Shown here piece by piece: positions 35,672 to 42,728 of a stretch of DNA of 42,728 bases. The position numbers and the translations under genes were made by a program. This DNA comes from Chloroflexota bacterium. GTDB lineage: Bacteria; Chloroflexota; Anaerolineae; UBA7937; B3-Chlor. The stretch's first letter is position 1. Every line of letters starts with the position of its first letter. The notes beneath the pieces are model-generated. The model was not told the origin of the DNA. It ran no database searches and was given only the letters and a program-made list of their open reading frames with translations. The stretch lies in the NCBI GenBank assembly GCA_030613785.1, contig JAUWLF010000027.1:1-42728 (forward strand), written 5' to 3'.

Positions 35672-36457
35672 ATGACGCTAGTGGTCAACGAGTTTCACAC
35701 TCTCGAGGGCTTGTCAAAGACATTAGTGGTGGCTGCCGCGGACCGGCGGCTTTCTAATCCTGATGGATCATACAGGTGCCATAGGAGGAAGCTTTTCGGC
35801 ATCCCCTATCTGCACGGCGCCATCTCTTACTTCGGGCTCGCAGAGGTTGTCCCGAGAGGTCGGAGCACTTATCTCGCTGATTGGCTGCCAGGTTTCATAC
35901 TAAAACAGTCGGGAGTGGTAGATCTGCAAACTTTTGTCCACAATCTATGGGACGAACTGCAGCGCGTGGCTCCGAACGATCTGCTGCGAAAGAACGCATC
36001 TGGATTTCACATCTGCGGCTACGACGCACGAGGTCTTCCCGACTTCTGGTATCTCTCCAACATAGGAAGCATGGAGAACCTCGTGTACACGGACATCAAG
36101 GGGGCATACGCGGCCCCTGCATCCCACTTCCTCCGACGAGATGCCAAGACCAAGTTTGGCTGGGACGGCACGGACCCTGCGACAGCCATCAACGATGCAC
36201 GCACATACTACAATGGGGATATCCGCGCACATGCGGCCCTGTGGGACATCCTTGATGCCAGCCTCGCAGCTCTCTTCCAGTTCCCGGACTTCAGGCGGCC
36301 GACGACCCCTCGTGGGTACGGCGAGTACGTGAAGTTCAAGTTCGAGGTCATCGCCTATGTGTATAAGAAGTGGGCGAAGAAAGAGATCATCGCTCCACCT
36401 ATAGACGTCATCGTACTGCATAATCTCGGTCGACAAATCGAGACAATTGAGCTGTGA
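35672..36457 (+). CDS. Hypothetical protein, possible Ntn-hydrolase fold
   Basis: 261 residues, soluble. The start T-L-V-V-N-E-F-H, then K-T-L-V-V-A-A-A-D-R-R-L-S, R-R-K-L-F-G-I-P-Y-L-H-G-A-I-S-Y-F-G-L-A, resembles the first strands of proteasome-like Ntn hydrolases: a T-x-V-x-x-A-D-R-R strand and an early Lys. I could not confirm a processed nucleophile; the chain would start at Met-Thr. The rest (G-F-H-I-C-G-Y-D; L-P-D-F-W-Y-L-S-N-I; Y-A-A-P-A-S-H-F-L) is well conserved in style but of unknown role. The ribosome site GGGGGA is moderate. It follows the HEPN gene by 78 bp and may share its transcript. Confidence 0.45.
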   Translation: MTLVVNEFHTLEGLSKTLVVAAADRRLSNPDGSYRCHRRKLFGIPYLHGAISYFGLAEVVPRGRSTYLADWLPGFILKQSGVVDLQTFVHNLWDELQRVAPNDLLRKNASGFHICGYDARGLPDFWYLSNIGSMENLVYTDIKGAYAAPASHFLRRDAKTKFGWDGTDPATAINDARTYYNGDIRAHAALWDILDASLAALFQFPDFRRPTTPRGYGEYVKFKFEVIAYVYKKWAKKEIIAPPIDVIVLHNLGRQIETIEL

Positions 36458-36577
36458 CCCAGAGACCGGGTGCGACGCCCGATCGCCAGATGGCCAGCCC
36501 AACGCCGGGCACCGGCACGCGTGTTCGTAGCTGCTCTGCAGCAGGCCATCATAAGAGGATGTGAGAGACTGTGCGAG

Positions 36578-36760
36578 ATGAGACAAGTGATTACCTACCC
36601 CGGCGAGGACGGATACCGGGTCCCTGAATGCCCAAGCCTGCCAGGGTGCGTGAGCCAGGGAAGGACAAAAGAAGAAGCAGTCGCGAACATCAGGAAAGCG
36701 ATCCAGGTGTACACTGCCACCCTCAGGCAGGATGGTCTTCCTGTGCCTGATATGGGTTGA
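36578..36760 (+). CDS. HicB-like antitoxin, second copy (shortened)
   Basis: 60 residues, nearly identical to the protein at 29715 over M-R-Q-V-I-x-Y-P-G-E-D-G-Y to R-K-A-I-Q-V-Y, but it ends at L-P-V-P-D-M-G, about 9 residues earlier. No HicA follows; the next gene is an unrelated RelB/Phd-type antitoxin. The GTGCGAG just before the ATG is shared by both copies, which points to a duplication of the cassette. Confidence 0.68.
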   Translation: MRQVITYPGEDGYRVPECPSLPGCVSQGRTKEEAVANIRKAIQVYTATLRQDGLPVPDMG

Positions 36761-36807
36761 GCCGCGTCCTACGCCCGCGCGCAGGAACTGAGGTTAGGAG
36801 CTGACCA

Positions 36808-36999
36808 ATGAGCTTGCCTCCAGAACAATATGTGATAGACTCGGACGGAAAGAAGACAGGGGTGATTCTTGCTCTCAGCCACTACGAACGCCTACTAGAG
36901 GACCTTCATGATCTAGCAGTAGTGGCCGAGCGCCGAGGGGAATACACCCTCACCTTCGAAGAGGTCAAACAGCGGCTCGAAGCGGATGGGATCATATAG
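36808..36999 (+). CDS. RelB/Phd-type antitoxin
   Basis: 63 residues: Y-V-I-D-S-D-G-K-K-T-G-V-I-L-A-L-S-H-Y-E-R-L-L-E-D-L-H-D-L, then a C-terminal tail with T-F-E-E-V-K-Q-R-L. This is the usual layout of small Phd/YefM-like or RelB-like antitoxins. The stop overlaps a frame that begins like a RelE toxin (14-nt overlap), as in intact pairs, but that toxin is cut after about 22 residues. Confidence 0.7.
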   Translation: MSLPPEQYVIDSDGKKTGVILALSHYERLLEDLHDLAVVAERRGEYTLTFEEVKQRLEADGII

Positions 37000-37198
37000 C
37001 ATCAAGCTCAAGAGGTCTGCTCAAAAAGACCTGCGGAGCCTGCCTCGACCGAGAGCGGCCCAAGCGGGCGAGGTCGGTCACACCTTGATGTGGCGCGTGG
37101 AACCGGAGATCACGAGGCTGAATAGCAAGCTCCCTAGGGTAGCAAAGGATGCTCACGCCAAGGACAGCGAGACGGTGGCCGCCAAGCCCGAGGGATAA
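36986..37198 (+). pseudogene. RelE toxin N-terminus fused to membrane-gene 3' end
   Basis: The frame starts M-G-S-Y-S-I-K-L-K-R-S-A-Q-K-D-L-R-S-L-P, a typical RelE/ParE start. At about 37055 it changes, in frame, to A-Q-A-G-E-V-G-H-T-L-M-W-R-V and ends in V-A-A-K-P-E-G. That is the last 46 residues of the membrane protein at 30375-31034. Catalytic RelE residues, which lie further on, are missing. This is a visible recombination joint. Confidence 0.72.
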
Positions 37199-37223
37199 CC
37201 GTTTCCTGCCCGAGGTTGGCCCG

Positions 37224-37367
37224 CCGCTGTTTCACGTGGTGACCGTGAACGATGATCGGGCGCGCATTTCCTCGGAGCTATATCGGGTGCGAGGCATGGA
37301 GCAAGTCTACGACGCGACCAAGAACCCGCTGGTCTACACGCAGCCGATGACGCCGGAGGCGAGGTGA
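37224..37367 (+). pseudogene. Orphan 3' end of the tail gene (fragment 4)
   Basis: P-P-L-F-H-V-V-T-V-N-D-D-R-A-R-I-S-S-E-L-Y, then R-V-R-G-M-E-Q-V-Y-D-A-T-K and P-M-T-P-E-A-R-stop, covers about 47 codons of the tail gene end, the longest fragment. It follows the membrane-gene 3' end with the same spacer as at 31034-31080. Confidence 0.75.
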
Positions 37368-37458
37368 GAATGGGGGGCGCTCTTGGAGCACGACATCACC
37401 GATTCCAATCCGTGGCCAAGTCTGCTGGGCTGTGTGGGTGCGAGGGCGGCGCGCGACC

Positions 37459-38184
37459 ATGAGTGCTGCAGGCTTTGATGCGAAGTACCGGCTCTTTAGG
37501 CACATAGACATCAGAACGCCAGACCTCGACTGGTTCGTCGCCTTGAACCCACAGGTATCCAGAATAGCCGATTTCGGATGCGGTACTGGGACGGAAACAC
37601 TCGCGCTCATGCAAGCGTTCGATGCAGCAGAGGCTATCGGGATCGACATGGACGCGCCACTGATCGCGCAGGCCACCGACTTCCTTGGGCACATCAAGAA
37701 CGCTGCGAAAATCGTGTCCATCCGAGCTGGGTACGGCAACGCAGAGCACCGGGAGTGGTGGGAGACGCGTATACCTGAGTTCGTCAAAGGGCTCGTGCTT
37801 GACCAGATTCCCGCCGGTTTCCGTGAAGGGGTTCGAGAAAGATCCGTCCGTTTCATCGAGGCAGATATCAGCAGACCAGTCGACGGTGTGCCATCTGACT
37901 ATTTCGATCTGGCATACTGCAACAAGGTTCTCTATCACATTCTGTGCGATGATGGGGACAGTAAGGTGCAATCGGCTGTCAGCCAAATGGCGCGAGTCGT
38001 GGCAGAGGCACGCTGGGTTGTAGCGGTTGAACCGGTATCTTGCGGACCTGAGGGTGGGCACACCGTCGATCTTACGCAGTTCTTCCTGAGGGCCGGACTG
38101 CGCGAGTGGCCAGCGGCGTATCGCGGGATAGAGCCGCAAGGGGTCCTACGTCGATACGTGTACAGGAAAGTCTCTGGAGCGTGA
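37459..38184 (+). CDS. Class I SAM-dependent methyltransferase
   Basis: 241 residues from the ATG at 37459 (a GTG at 37432 would add 9). Motif I is I-A-D-F-G-C-G-T-G-T-E (36-46), the acidic end of strand 2 is G-I-D-M-D (61-65), and a later F-D-L-A-Y-C-N-K-V-L-Y-H-I-L is the motif IV region. No DNA- or rRNA-specific target motif is seen, so the substrate is unknown. It follows tail fragment 4 by about 90 bp and precedes a second family-A membrane protein. Small-molecule, protein or nucleic-acid modification is all possible. Confidence 0.7.
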   Translation: MSAAGFDAKYRLFRHIDIRTPDLDWFVALNPQVSRIADFGCGTGTETLALMQAFDAAEAIGIDMDAPLIAQATDFLGHIKNAAKIVSIRAGYGNAEHREWWETRIPEFVKGLVLDQIPAGFREGVRERSVRFIEADISRPVDGVPSDYFDLAYCNKVLYHILCDDGDSKVQSAVSQMARVVAEARWVVAVEPVSCGPEGGHTVDLTQFFLRAGLREWPAAYRGIEPQGVLRRYVYRKVSGA

Positions 38185-38278
38185 AGCTGAGGGGATGCAA
38201 GGGCAAGACGGAGCCATTGTCAAGAGGACCGATAGGGTTTCGAGAGCCCGGTGAGAGGGGCGGCTCGGAGGGAGAGGT

Positions 38279-38344
38279 GTGATTGACGTGGAGACAGCCC
38301 TGAAGATCGTGCTTGGCGGGGCGGTGGCGTTGCTGCGAAGCTGA
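38279..38344 (+). CDS. Possible 21-residue leader peptide
   Basis: GTG at 38279 after GGAGGGAGAG reads I-D-V-E-T-A-L-K-I-V-L-G-G-A-V-A-L-L-R-S-stop. It ends 17 nt before the next gene. The strong ribosome site is the only support; hydrophobic content suggests a membrane peptide. Confidence 0.3.
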   Translation: MIDVETALKIVLGGAVALLRS

Positions 38345-38360
38345 AGGGGGTGAGGTGGAC

Positions 38361-38927
38361 ATGGAGTCGTGGTGTGGTCAGGTGCTGGTGAACGCGTTGG
38401 GGGAGTTGGTTGGTGGGACGGTGGTGGCAATCGTGTTCGGTGTCGTGGTCACGTATGTGGTTGGGCTGCGTCAGTGGGCTAGGCAGCAAGACGCCGAGAG
38501 GGAGGAGCGTATTCGGAGAGCGCTGACGTACTTGAGGCTGATCAGGAACGAGATCAGGGCAATGGTCAAGGCGCTCCCCGACTACCGTAATGCGTTGAAG
38601 AGTCAGAAATGGGGGACGGACGTTCCGCTCGTGGTGCCGGTCTGGGACGTGGTGAAACAGAGCGGGGAGCTCACGACGTTGGTGAAGCCTGAGCTGTTGA
38701 CGAGGACTGCACAGTTTTACGGGGCCATTGGGTACGCGAGTCGCTTGTTGGACTTCTTGATCATGGGCTGGTACACGGATGAAAGGGGCGTGCCGGACTT
38801 GGAGGGCAAGCAGGAGCAGTGCAGAGACGCGGTGGAGGACTATCTGCGGCAGGCGGAGGACCTGGCCGAAAAAGTGGTCCCGCAATACACCGAGGAGATT
38901 CGCAGGCTTGAAGAGCGGGTGGCGTAG
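38361..38927 (+). CDS. Single-span membrane protein, cargo family A, member 2
   Basis: 188 residues from ATG 38361, preceded by GGGGGTGAGGTGGAC. A membrane helix lies near 16-34 (L-V-G-G-T-V-V-A-I-V-F-G-V-V-V-T-Y-V-V). A charged coiled coil (R-Q-Q-D-A-E-R-E-E-R-I-R-R-A) follows, then W-G...V-P-V-W-D...S-G-E-L-x-x-L-V-x-P-E-L-L...Q-F-Y (84-120), the same motif as in the protein at 30375. Overall identity is low outside this block, so the two are old paralogs rather than a fresh copy. A strong terminator follows. Function unknown; the location beside a restriction-modification gene fits a defence or exclusion role. Confidence 0.6.
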   Translation: MESWCGQVLVNALGELVGGTVVAIVFGVVVTYVVGLRQWARQQDAEREERIRRALTYLRLIRNEIRAMVKALPDYRNALKSQKWGTDVPLVVPVWDVVKQSGELTTLVKPELLTRTAQFYGAIGYASRLLDFLIMGWYTDERGVPDLEGKQEQCRDAVEDYLRQAEDLAEKVVPQYTEEIRRLEERVA

Positions 38928-38954
38928 GCGACTCTGGACCTAAACGTGATGGTG

Positions 38955-38994
38955 ACACGGGCACTAACCGATGGGGGTAGTGCCCGTGTTTTTT
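38955..38994 (+). terminator. Intrinsic terminator
   Basis: ACACGGGCACTA and TAGTGCCCGTGT form a perfect 12-bp stem followed by six T. Confidence 0.88.
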
Positions 38995-39155
38995 GGTCAT
39001 CGGTTCCCGCGTGCGGCGGGAACTCCATTCCCGCGCTGGTTGCATTGCACACCTCACACACATTCCCGCTGCCACCCCTTTGCATTTGCCGCCAAATCTG
39101 CTATGATTGGCGCACCCGTCCTTTGGTCCCACGTACTGCTCGCCGGGGGTGACGA

Positions 39156-42100
39156 GTGACCAACCCCGATCCCTTCAGGACGTATCTGACTGAGCTGCGC
39201 AAGAGCCTTGCCACCGGTGGAGCCACCGAGCTCACCCACCGCTCCGCACTGGAGACCTTGCTCAACTCCGTTGGCTCTGGCACACGCGCAGTGCATGAGC
39301 ACTCGCGTGTCCAGTGCGGCGCTCCCGACTTCATCCTCGTCCGAGCCCAGACCCCCGTCGGCTACGTCGAGACCAAGGACATCGAGGCGAACCTCGACGC
39401 CGTGGAGCGGTCCGACCAACTGAAGCGCTACCTCCCTTCCCTCAGCAACCTCATCCTCACCGACTACCTGGAGTTCCGCTGGTACGTCGAGGGCGAGCAT
39501 CGGGAGACGGCCCGTCTGGCAAAGGTGACCCGCGATGGCAAGGTCAAGAGCTCAAAGGCTGGCATTGGTGCTGTCTCCGACCTCCTGGATAAGTTCTTCG
39601 CCCAGGAAGCCCCCATCCTGGGTCGCCCCAAGGACCTGGCCCAGCGCATGGCTAGCCTGGCCCGCATGATCCGCGAACTGATAGAGGAGACCTTCAAGCG
39701 GGAGGGCGAGGAGGGGAAGCTCCACGCCCAGTTGTCTGCCTTCCGCGAGACGCTGATCCCCGACCTCAGCCCCCAGCAGTTCGCCGACATGTACGCCCAG
39801 ACCATCACCTACGGCCTCTTCGCAGCGAGGGTCAGCAGCCGCGCCCCAGCGGACTTCACGCGGCAGCAGGCCGCCTGGAACCTGCCCAAGACCAACCCTT
39901 TCTTGCGGAAGCTGTTCAACGAGATCGCCGGACCAGACCTCCCAGATCCGATCGCCTGGGCTGTGGACGACCTGGCCCACCTGCTGGCCCGGGCGGACAT
40001 GTCTGAGATCCTGGAAGACTTCGGCAGGGCCACCCGGCAGCAAGATCCCGTGGTCCATTTCTACGAGACCTTCCTGGCGGCCTATGACCCCAGGATGCGC
40101 CAAAGAAGAGGCGTGTACTACACTCCAGAGCCGGTGGTCTCTTACATCGTCCGCTCCATAGACCACATCCTCAAGACCACCTTCGACCGTCCCTTGGGCC
40201 TGGCTGACGAGAGGGTGATGATCCTCGATCCGGCCTGTGGCACCGGCACCTTCCTCTACTTCGTGATCCAGGAGATCTACGACACCGTGACCAAGACGGT
40301 GGGCAAGGGTGCGTGGAACGCCTACGTGAGGGAGAAGCTGCTGCCGCGCATCTTCGGTTTCGAGTTGCTCATGGCCCCCTATGCCGTGGCCCACATGAAG
40401 CTGGGCATCCTCCTCCAGGAGACGGGGTACGACTTCTCTGGCGACGAGCGGCTGGGGATCTATCTCACCAACTCCTTGGAGGAGGCGATCACCAAGGCCG
40501 AAACGCTGGGCTTCGCCCGGTTCATCAGTGAGGAGGCAGACGCCGCCGCGGAGATCAAGAAAGAGAAGCCCATCATGGTCGTGCTGGGCAATCCCCCGTA
40601 CTCGGTGAGTTCGGCCAACAAGGGAGCCCACATCGAGCACTTGATGGACCGGTACAAGGAGGCCGTCCGGGACGAGCGACAGATAGCTCCTTTGTCGGAC
40701 GACTACATCAAGTTCATCCGGTTTGCCCACGACCGAATCGAGCGGACCGGGTATGGTGTGATCGGTATGATCACGAACCACTCCTACCTGTCTGGCCTCA
40801 TTCACCGAGGGATGCGTCAGGAATTGATGGATACCTTCTCGGAGATCTACGCTCTGGACCTTCATGGAAGCGCGAAACTGCGAGAGACCGCTCCAGAGGC
40901 TATGCAGGATGAGAACGTGTTTGACATCCAGCAGGGAGTGGCTATTGCCTTCTTCGTCAGGCCACGTGCGAAGAGCGATCACACCACGGTGCTCCATGCG
41001 GACCTTTGGGGCCCGCGCCGGGGCAAGGAAACGTACCTGGCCTCCAATGACATCAGTACCACCCAATGGGCACGGCTATCGCCTATGCCGCCGTACCGCT
41101 TTCTTGTGCCCAAGGATTTCGAATTGCAGGATGAGTATCTCAAGGCCCCCGGGCTTCGAGAGATTGCCCCGGCAAGGGTTTCCGGCGTTCAGACAAAGCG
41201 GGACAGATTCGCTCTCGATTTCGACGAACCAGTGCTGCGGCATCGGATCTCGATCTTCCGAGATGCTGACCTGCCAGATGGGGAAGTCGCAGAACGGTTT
41301 GGCCTAAAGGACATACGAGAGTGGACCGTTGCAGAAGCAAGGCGAGGACTTCGAGCGGACACTCTCTGGGAGGACCGATTCGTTCGCTCTCTGTACAGGC
41401 CGTTTGACGTTCGCCACCTGTTCTACAGCGACCATGTGATTGCCAGGCCACGATTCGCGGTCATGCGCCACATGCTTCAAGAGAACGTTGGGCTGATAAC
41501 CGTGCGCCAACTGGCGAGACAGCCCTTCAGTCATGTGTTCGTGACGCGGTACATAGGAGACGGCAACGCGATCTCACCGAGTTCGCGCGAATACAACTCC
41601 TATTTCCCCCTGTATCTATACCCTGCTCCCGAGAACGTCGAAGCGAGACTGTTCTCTCGCGACACGGCCACCCGCTCAGCCAACCTGTCATCCGACTTCA
41701 TCGCCACCGTCGCCGACAAGCTGCTCCTCGACTTCGTCCCCGACGGCAAGGGCGACCTGGAGAACACCTTCGGCCCCGAGGACATCTTCCACTACATGTA
41801 CGCCGTCTTTCACTCCCCCACCTACCGCGAGCGATACGCCGAGTTCCTCAAGATAGACTTCCCCCGCCTGCCCCTGACCTCGGACCTGGAGCTCTTCAGG
41901 GCCCTGGCCCGGAAGGGCGAGGAACTGGTGGCCCTGCACCTCATGGAGTCCCCCAGGCTGAACGACCTGATCACCAGATTCCATGGGGAAGACTCCAACG
42001 AGGTGGAGAAGGTGCGCTACGCCGAGACCAGCGAGGAGCGCCCCGGGCGGGTCTACATCAACAAGACGCAGTACTTCGAGGGCGTTGAGCCAGACGTGTG

Positions 42101-42275
42101 GGAGTTCCACATCGGCGGCTACCAGGTGCTGCACAAGTGGCTCAAAGACCGCAAAGGGCGCAAGCTATCCTTCGATGATCTGCTCCACTACCAGAAGATC
42201 GTCGTCGCCCTTGAGGAGACCATGCGGCTCATGGAGGAGATTGACTATTTGATTCCTGGTTGGCCGATCGAGTAA
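39156..42275 (+). CDS. Single-chain restriction-modification enzyme (type ISP/IIG-like)
   Basis: 1039 residues; the GTG start follows CGGGGGTGA. The N-terminal part has a PD-(D/E)xK-like site: G-A-P-D-F-I-L (D58) and Y-V-E-T-K (E72, K74). Helical connectors (150-310) lead to an adenine-N6 methyltransferase core: G-V-Y-Y-T-P-E (motif X), D-P-A-C-G-T-G-T-F (358-366, motif I) and N-P-P-Y-S (479-483, motif IV). The C-terminal third is a target-recognition region as in type ISP enzymes, but the helicase domain of classical type ISP is absent. It would both methylate and cut foreign DNA, with no separate partner. A promoter-like TTTGCA/TATGAT pair (17-bp spacer) lies at about 39080-39108. Confidence 0.82.
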   Translation: MTNPDPFRTYLTELRKSLATGGATELTHRSALETLLNSVGSGTRAVHEHSRVQCGAPDFILVRAQTPVGYVETKDIEANLDAVERSDQLKRYLPSLSNLILTDYLEFRWYVEGEHRETARLAKVTRDGKVKSSKAGIGAVSDLLDKFFAQEAPILGRPKDLAQRMASLARMIRELIEETFKREGEEGKLHAQLSAFRETLIPDLSPQQFADMYAQTITYGLFAARVSSRAPADFTRQQAAWNLPKTNPFLRKLFNEIAGPDLPDPIAWAVDDLAHLLARADMSEILEDFGRATRQQDPVVHFYETFLAAYDPRMRQRRGVYYTPEPVVSYIVRSIDHILKTTFDRPLGLADERVMILDPACGTGTFLYFVIQEIYDTVTKTVGKGAWNAYVREKLLPRIFGFELLMAPYAVAHMKLGILLQETGYDFSGDERLGIYLTNSLEEAITKAETLGFARFISEEADAAAEIKKEKPIMVVLGNPPYSVSSANKGAHIEHLMDRYKEAVRDERQIAPLSDDYIKFIRFAHDRIERTGYGVIGMITNHSYLSGLIHRGMRQELMDTFSEIYALDLHGSAKLRETAPEAMQDENVFDIQQGVAIAFFVRPRAKSDHTTVLHADLWGPRRGKETYLASNDISTTQWARLSPMPPYRFLVPKDFELQDEYLKAPGLREIAPARVSGVQTKRDRFALDFDEPVLRHRISIFRDADLPDGEVAERFGLKDIREWTVAEARRGLRADTLWEDRFVRSLYRPFDVRHLFYSDHVIARPRFAVMRHMLQENVGLITVRQLARQPFSHVFVTRYIGDGNAISPSSREYNSYFPLYLYPAPENVEARLFSRDTATRSANLSSDFIATVADKLLLDFVPDGKGDLENTFGPEDIFHYMYAVFHSPTYRERYAEFLKIDFPRLPLTSDLELFRALARKGEELVALHLMESPRLNDLITRFHGEDSNEVEKVRYAETSEERPGRVYINKTQYFEGVEPDVWEFHIGGYQVLHKWLKDRKGRKLSFDDLLHYQKIVVALEETMRLMEEIDYLIPGWPIE

Positions 42276-42324
42276 CGGCCCATCAGCGCCGGCAGACAAT
42301 AGAGGCAAGGCAGACTCAACCCTA

Positions 42325-42344
42325 GCGCGCCAGTGACGGCGCGC
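42325..42344. repeat. Short GC-rich hairpin
   Basis: GCGCGCC and GGCGCGC enclose a 6-nt loop between the restriction gene and the last gene. No T-run follows, so it is not a clear terminator. Confidence 0.45.
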
Positions 42345-42369
42345 CGAATTATGGAGAGGAGGAGCACTC

Positions 42370-42728
42370 ATGAGCGAAGCGAAGAGGTTTCTCACCGTCA
42401 TTGCGCTGACCATCGGTGTGGCGGTGCTCGTGTCGGCCACTGTGGGACTGGCAGTGGCCCGGGCGTCAGAGCCCCCAAGCCAGGTGGCTGCGCCCACTGC
42501 CCTGGGCAGCGCCTTCACCTACCAAGGCCAGCTCAAGGCCGGCGGCAATCCCGTAAACGACACCTGCGACATGGCCTTCCGTCTCTACGACGAGGCCAGC
42601 GACGGCAGCCAGGTTGGGACCGCCATCAGCACCACCGTTCCTATCACCGATGGCCTGTTCACCGTCCAACTGGACTTCGGCGGCTCGGCTTTCGACGGTG
42701 ACGCCCGATGGCTGGGGATCAAGGTCAA
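42370..42728 (+). CDS. Secreted Chloroflexota-type protein (partial, 3' end outside window)
   Basis: About 119 codons are visible. M-S-E-A-K-R-F-L-T-V-I-A-L-T-I-G-V-A-V-L-V is a signal peptide or anchor. The motifs F-T-Y-Q-G-Q-L-K-A-G-G, C-D-M-A-F-R-L-Y-D-E-A, G-L-F-T-V-Q-L-D-F-G and D-A-R-W-L-G-I-K-V follow. This N-terminal pattern is common in large exported proteins of Anaerolineae and some Planctomycetes, often with a repetitive or S74-type end; that part is not in the window. GAGGAGG lies 6 nt before the ATG. Confidence 0.7.
   Translation, partial: MSEAKRFLTVIALTIGVAVLVSATVGLAVARASEPPSQVAAPTALGSAFTYQGQLKAGGNPVNDTCDMAFRLYDEASDGSQVGTAISTTVPITDGLFTVQLDFGGSAFDGDARWLGIKV

Noticed and set aside
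28393..37367. Diversity-generating retroelement or shufflon at the tail gene
   Set aside because: No reverse transcriptase, no adenine-biased variable repeat and no site-specific recombinase gene is seen; the tail fragments are conserved, not hypervariable.
39552..41066. 504-codon minus-strand frame inside the restriction gene
   Set aside because: It is antisense to clear methyltransferase motifs, has no ribosome site and is explained by high GC at third positions.

Overview
The window looks like accessory DNA from a Chloroflexota-like bacterium, probably a metagenome-derived genome. I infer this from the moderately high GC content, from large secreted proteins with PEP-CTERM sorting tails, from a partial secreted protein at the right edge of a kind common in Anaerolineae, and from dispersed palindromic repeats (one ends in GTCATTGCGAG). 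The assignment is an inference; no rRNA or tRNA gene is visible.

Region 1 (1-12.5 kb) is surface-protein territory. After a partial OsmC-like gene come three minus-strand tandem copies (period about 1.22 kb) of a small secreted protein, then four plus-strand tandem beta-helix PEP-CTERM proteins. Each gene carries its own strong sigma-70-type promoter with a 17-bp spacer and a conserved leader; the beta-helix genes also share a two-hairpin 3' end. The third small gene has lost its start codon and ribosome site. All three small-gene units carry a decayed PEP-CTERM 3' end.

Region 2 (12.9-28.5 kb) is a compact phage-like module on one strand: small membrane proteins, portal, a fused protease-major capsid gene interrupted by an in-frame TAA, holin-like and decoration-like proteins, a spike-like protein, neck protein, large terminase, SleB-type hydrolase, a modular lysin-like protein and a tail/hub protein. 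No integrase, tape measure, tube or replication gene is visible. Gaps between these genes hold a peculiar palindromic element: TGGTGACAG and CTGTCACCA arms enclosing a small inner palindrome. Nearly all are 43 or 53 bp long, that is, they differ by one helical turn. Ten are arrayed in front of the tail gene. A large multi-hairpin non-coding element lies at 23301-23655.

Region 3 (28.5-42.3 kb) is a cargo or defence island behind the tail gene. The last 20-48 codons of the tail gene recur four times as orphan fragments, each followed by cargo: DUF4258/YgiT, HicB, AbiEi, RelB/Phd, a HEPN-like protein, a methyltransferase, two related membrane proteins, an Ntn-hydrolase-like protein, a PEP-CTERM protein and a one-gene restriction-modification enzyme. 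Three antitoxin genes remain while the partner toxins (HicA, AbiEii, RelE) are cut short, two of them at visible recombination joints. Tandem 227-bp triple-hairpin repeats separate some cassettes.
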